A stretch of 64,000 bases of DNA from contig OY757011.1 in NCBI GenBank assembly GCA_963580285.1, positions 155,423,245 to 155,487,244 of the forward strand. Reading direction: 5' to 3'. Positions 63,789-64,000 of this stretch are shown here, piece by piece; position 1 is the first letter of the stretch, and every line of letters begins with the position of its first letter. This DNA comes from Lucinisca nassula (taxonomy: Eukaryota; Mollusca; Bivalvia; Lucinida; Lucinidae). The notes under the pieces were generated by a model. The model was not told where the DNA came from and ran no database searches. It saw only the letters and a list, made by a program, of their open reading frames with translations. The position numbers and the translations under genes were made by a program.

Positions 63789-64000
63789 TTTAGTACCAAA
63801 TGGAATCTTCCTCCTTATATACAGCAGGAGTCCATTTCAAAAGTTAGGGGTGTCAGGTTGTGTTTTCATCAAAATTTATTTGGAAAATGACTGAACTTTT
63901 AACAAACAGTGGAGGCCCTGATCAGACACCGCGTTCTGCGGCGTCTGATCTGGGCCTGTACTGTTTGCCCTGGTACCCGTTTTGGGGTTTCCGGTACTAA
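63789..64000 (-). mobile_element. P1 MITE, reverse, at the window edge
   Basis: Reverse complement of the P1 copies at 17114 and 36554, from TTTAGTACCAAATGGAATC to GGTTTCCGGTACTAA. The palindrome at 63902-63969 (ACCGCGTTCTGCGGCGTC centre) is among the best preserved. Confidence 0.8.

Overview
The window is eukaryotic nuclear DNA, most likely from a bivalve mollusc. The evidence is indirect: many satellite-like tandem arrays of 130-320 bp units that end in GGACGGAC runs and a G/C hairpin (the layout of bivalve 'pearl'/Helentron-like elements), several tRNA-derived SINE families ending in CGTTAAAC, and densely nested MITEs. No rRNA gene, true tRNA gene, CRISPR array or bacterial-type operon was seen.

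Two host-like genes are visible, tail to tail. At 22515-24011 (+) an intronless ORF encodes a 498-residue protein with two, perhaps three, cyclic-nucleotide-binding-type folds; a perfect TGACGTCA site and an E2F-like site lie just upstream. At 38379-24509 (-) I assembled a four-exon gene not recoverable from any single ORF: the four exons join in phase through GT/AG sites into 283 residues. It has an acidic exon and three D-W-x-x-(I/L)-S motifs. I do not recognise its family. Its 8.4 kb first intron carries a full-length non-LTR retrotransposon on the opposite strand.

The most unusual element is at 21841-22343, directly upstream of the cyclic-nucleotide gene. Two type I hammerhead ribozymes in direct repeat, 381 nt apart, bound a non-coding monomer: the architecture of a retrozyme. 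The second is the intact CR1/L2-type retrotransposon at 32141-36229. Its single ORF begins with a hydrophobic, signal-like leader and a 2A motif (DIETNPGP) before two PHD-like fingers, an APE endonuclease and a reverse transcriptase.

Layout: 1-14.1 kb, tandem arrays plus SINEs; 14.1-21.8 kb, SINEs and hairpin MITEs; 21.8-24.0 kb, retrozyme and cyclic-nucleotide gene; 24.5-38.4 kb, the minus-strand gene with element-filled introns; 38.4-42.4 kb, MITEs; 42.5-49.9 kb, tandem arrays with a four-deep nest (array, SINE, LINE, SINE); 50.2-51.2 kb, a Tc1-type transposase with one stop; 51.7-58.5 kb, SINEs, hairpin MITEs and foldbacks; 58.7-61.4 kb, two more arrays; 61.5-64 kb, composite MITE sequence.

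Labels used here: HP1 is a ~280 bp MITE with a long central hairpin around GAACCGCCTC. P is a ~70 bp palindrome (GCAAACAGTGTAGACC...) found in MITE contexts P1 and P2. SINE-A to SINE-E and SINE-P are families defined by head and tail. All names are local, and array and MITE edges are approximate unless a target-site duplication (TSD) is given.
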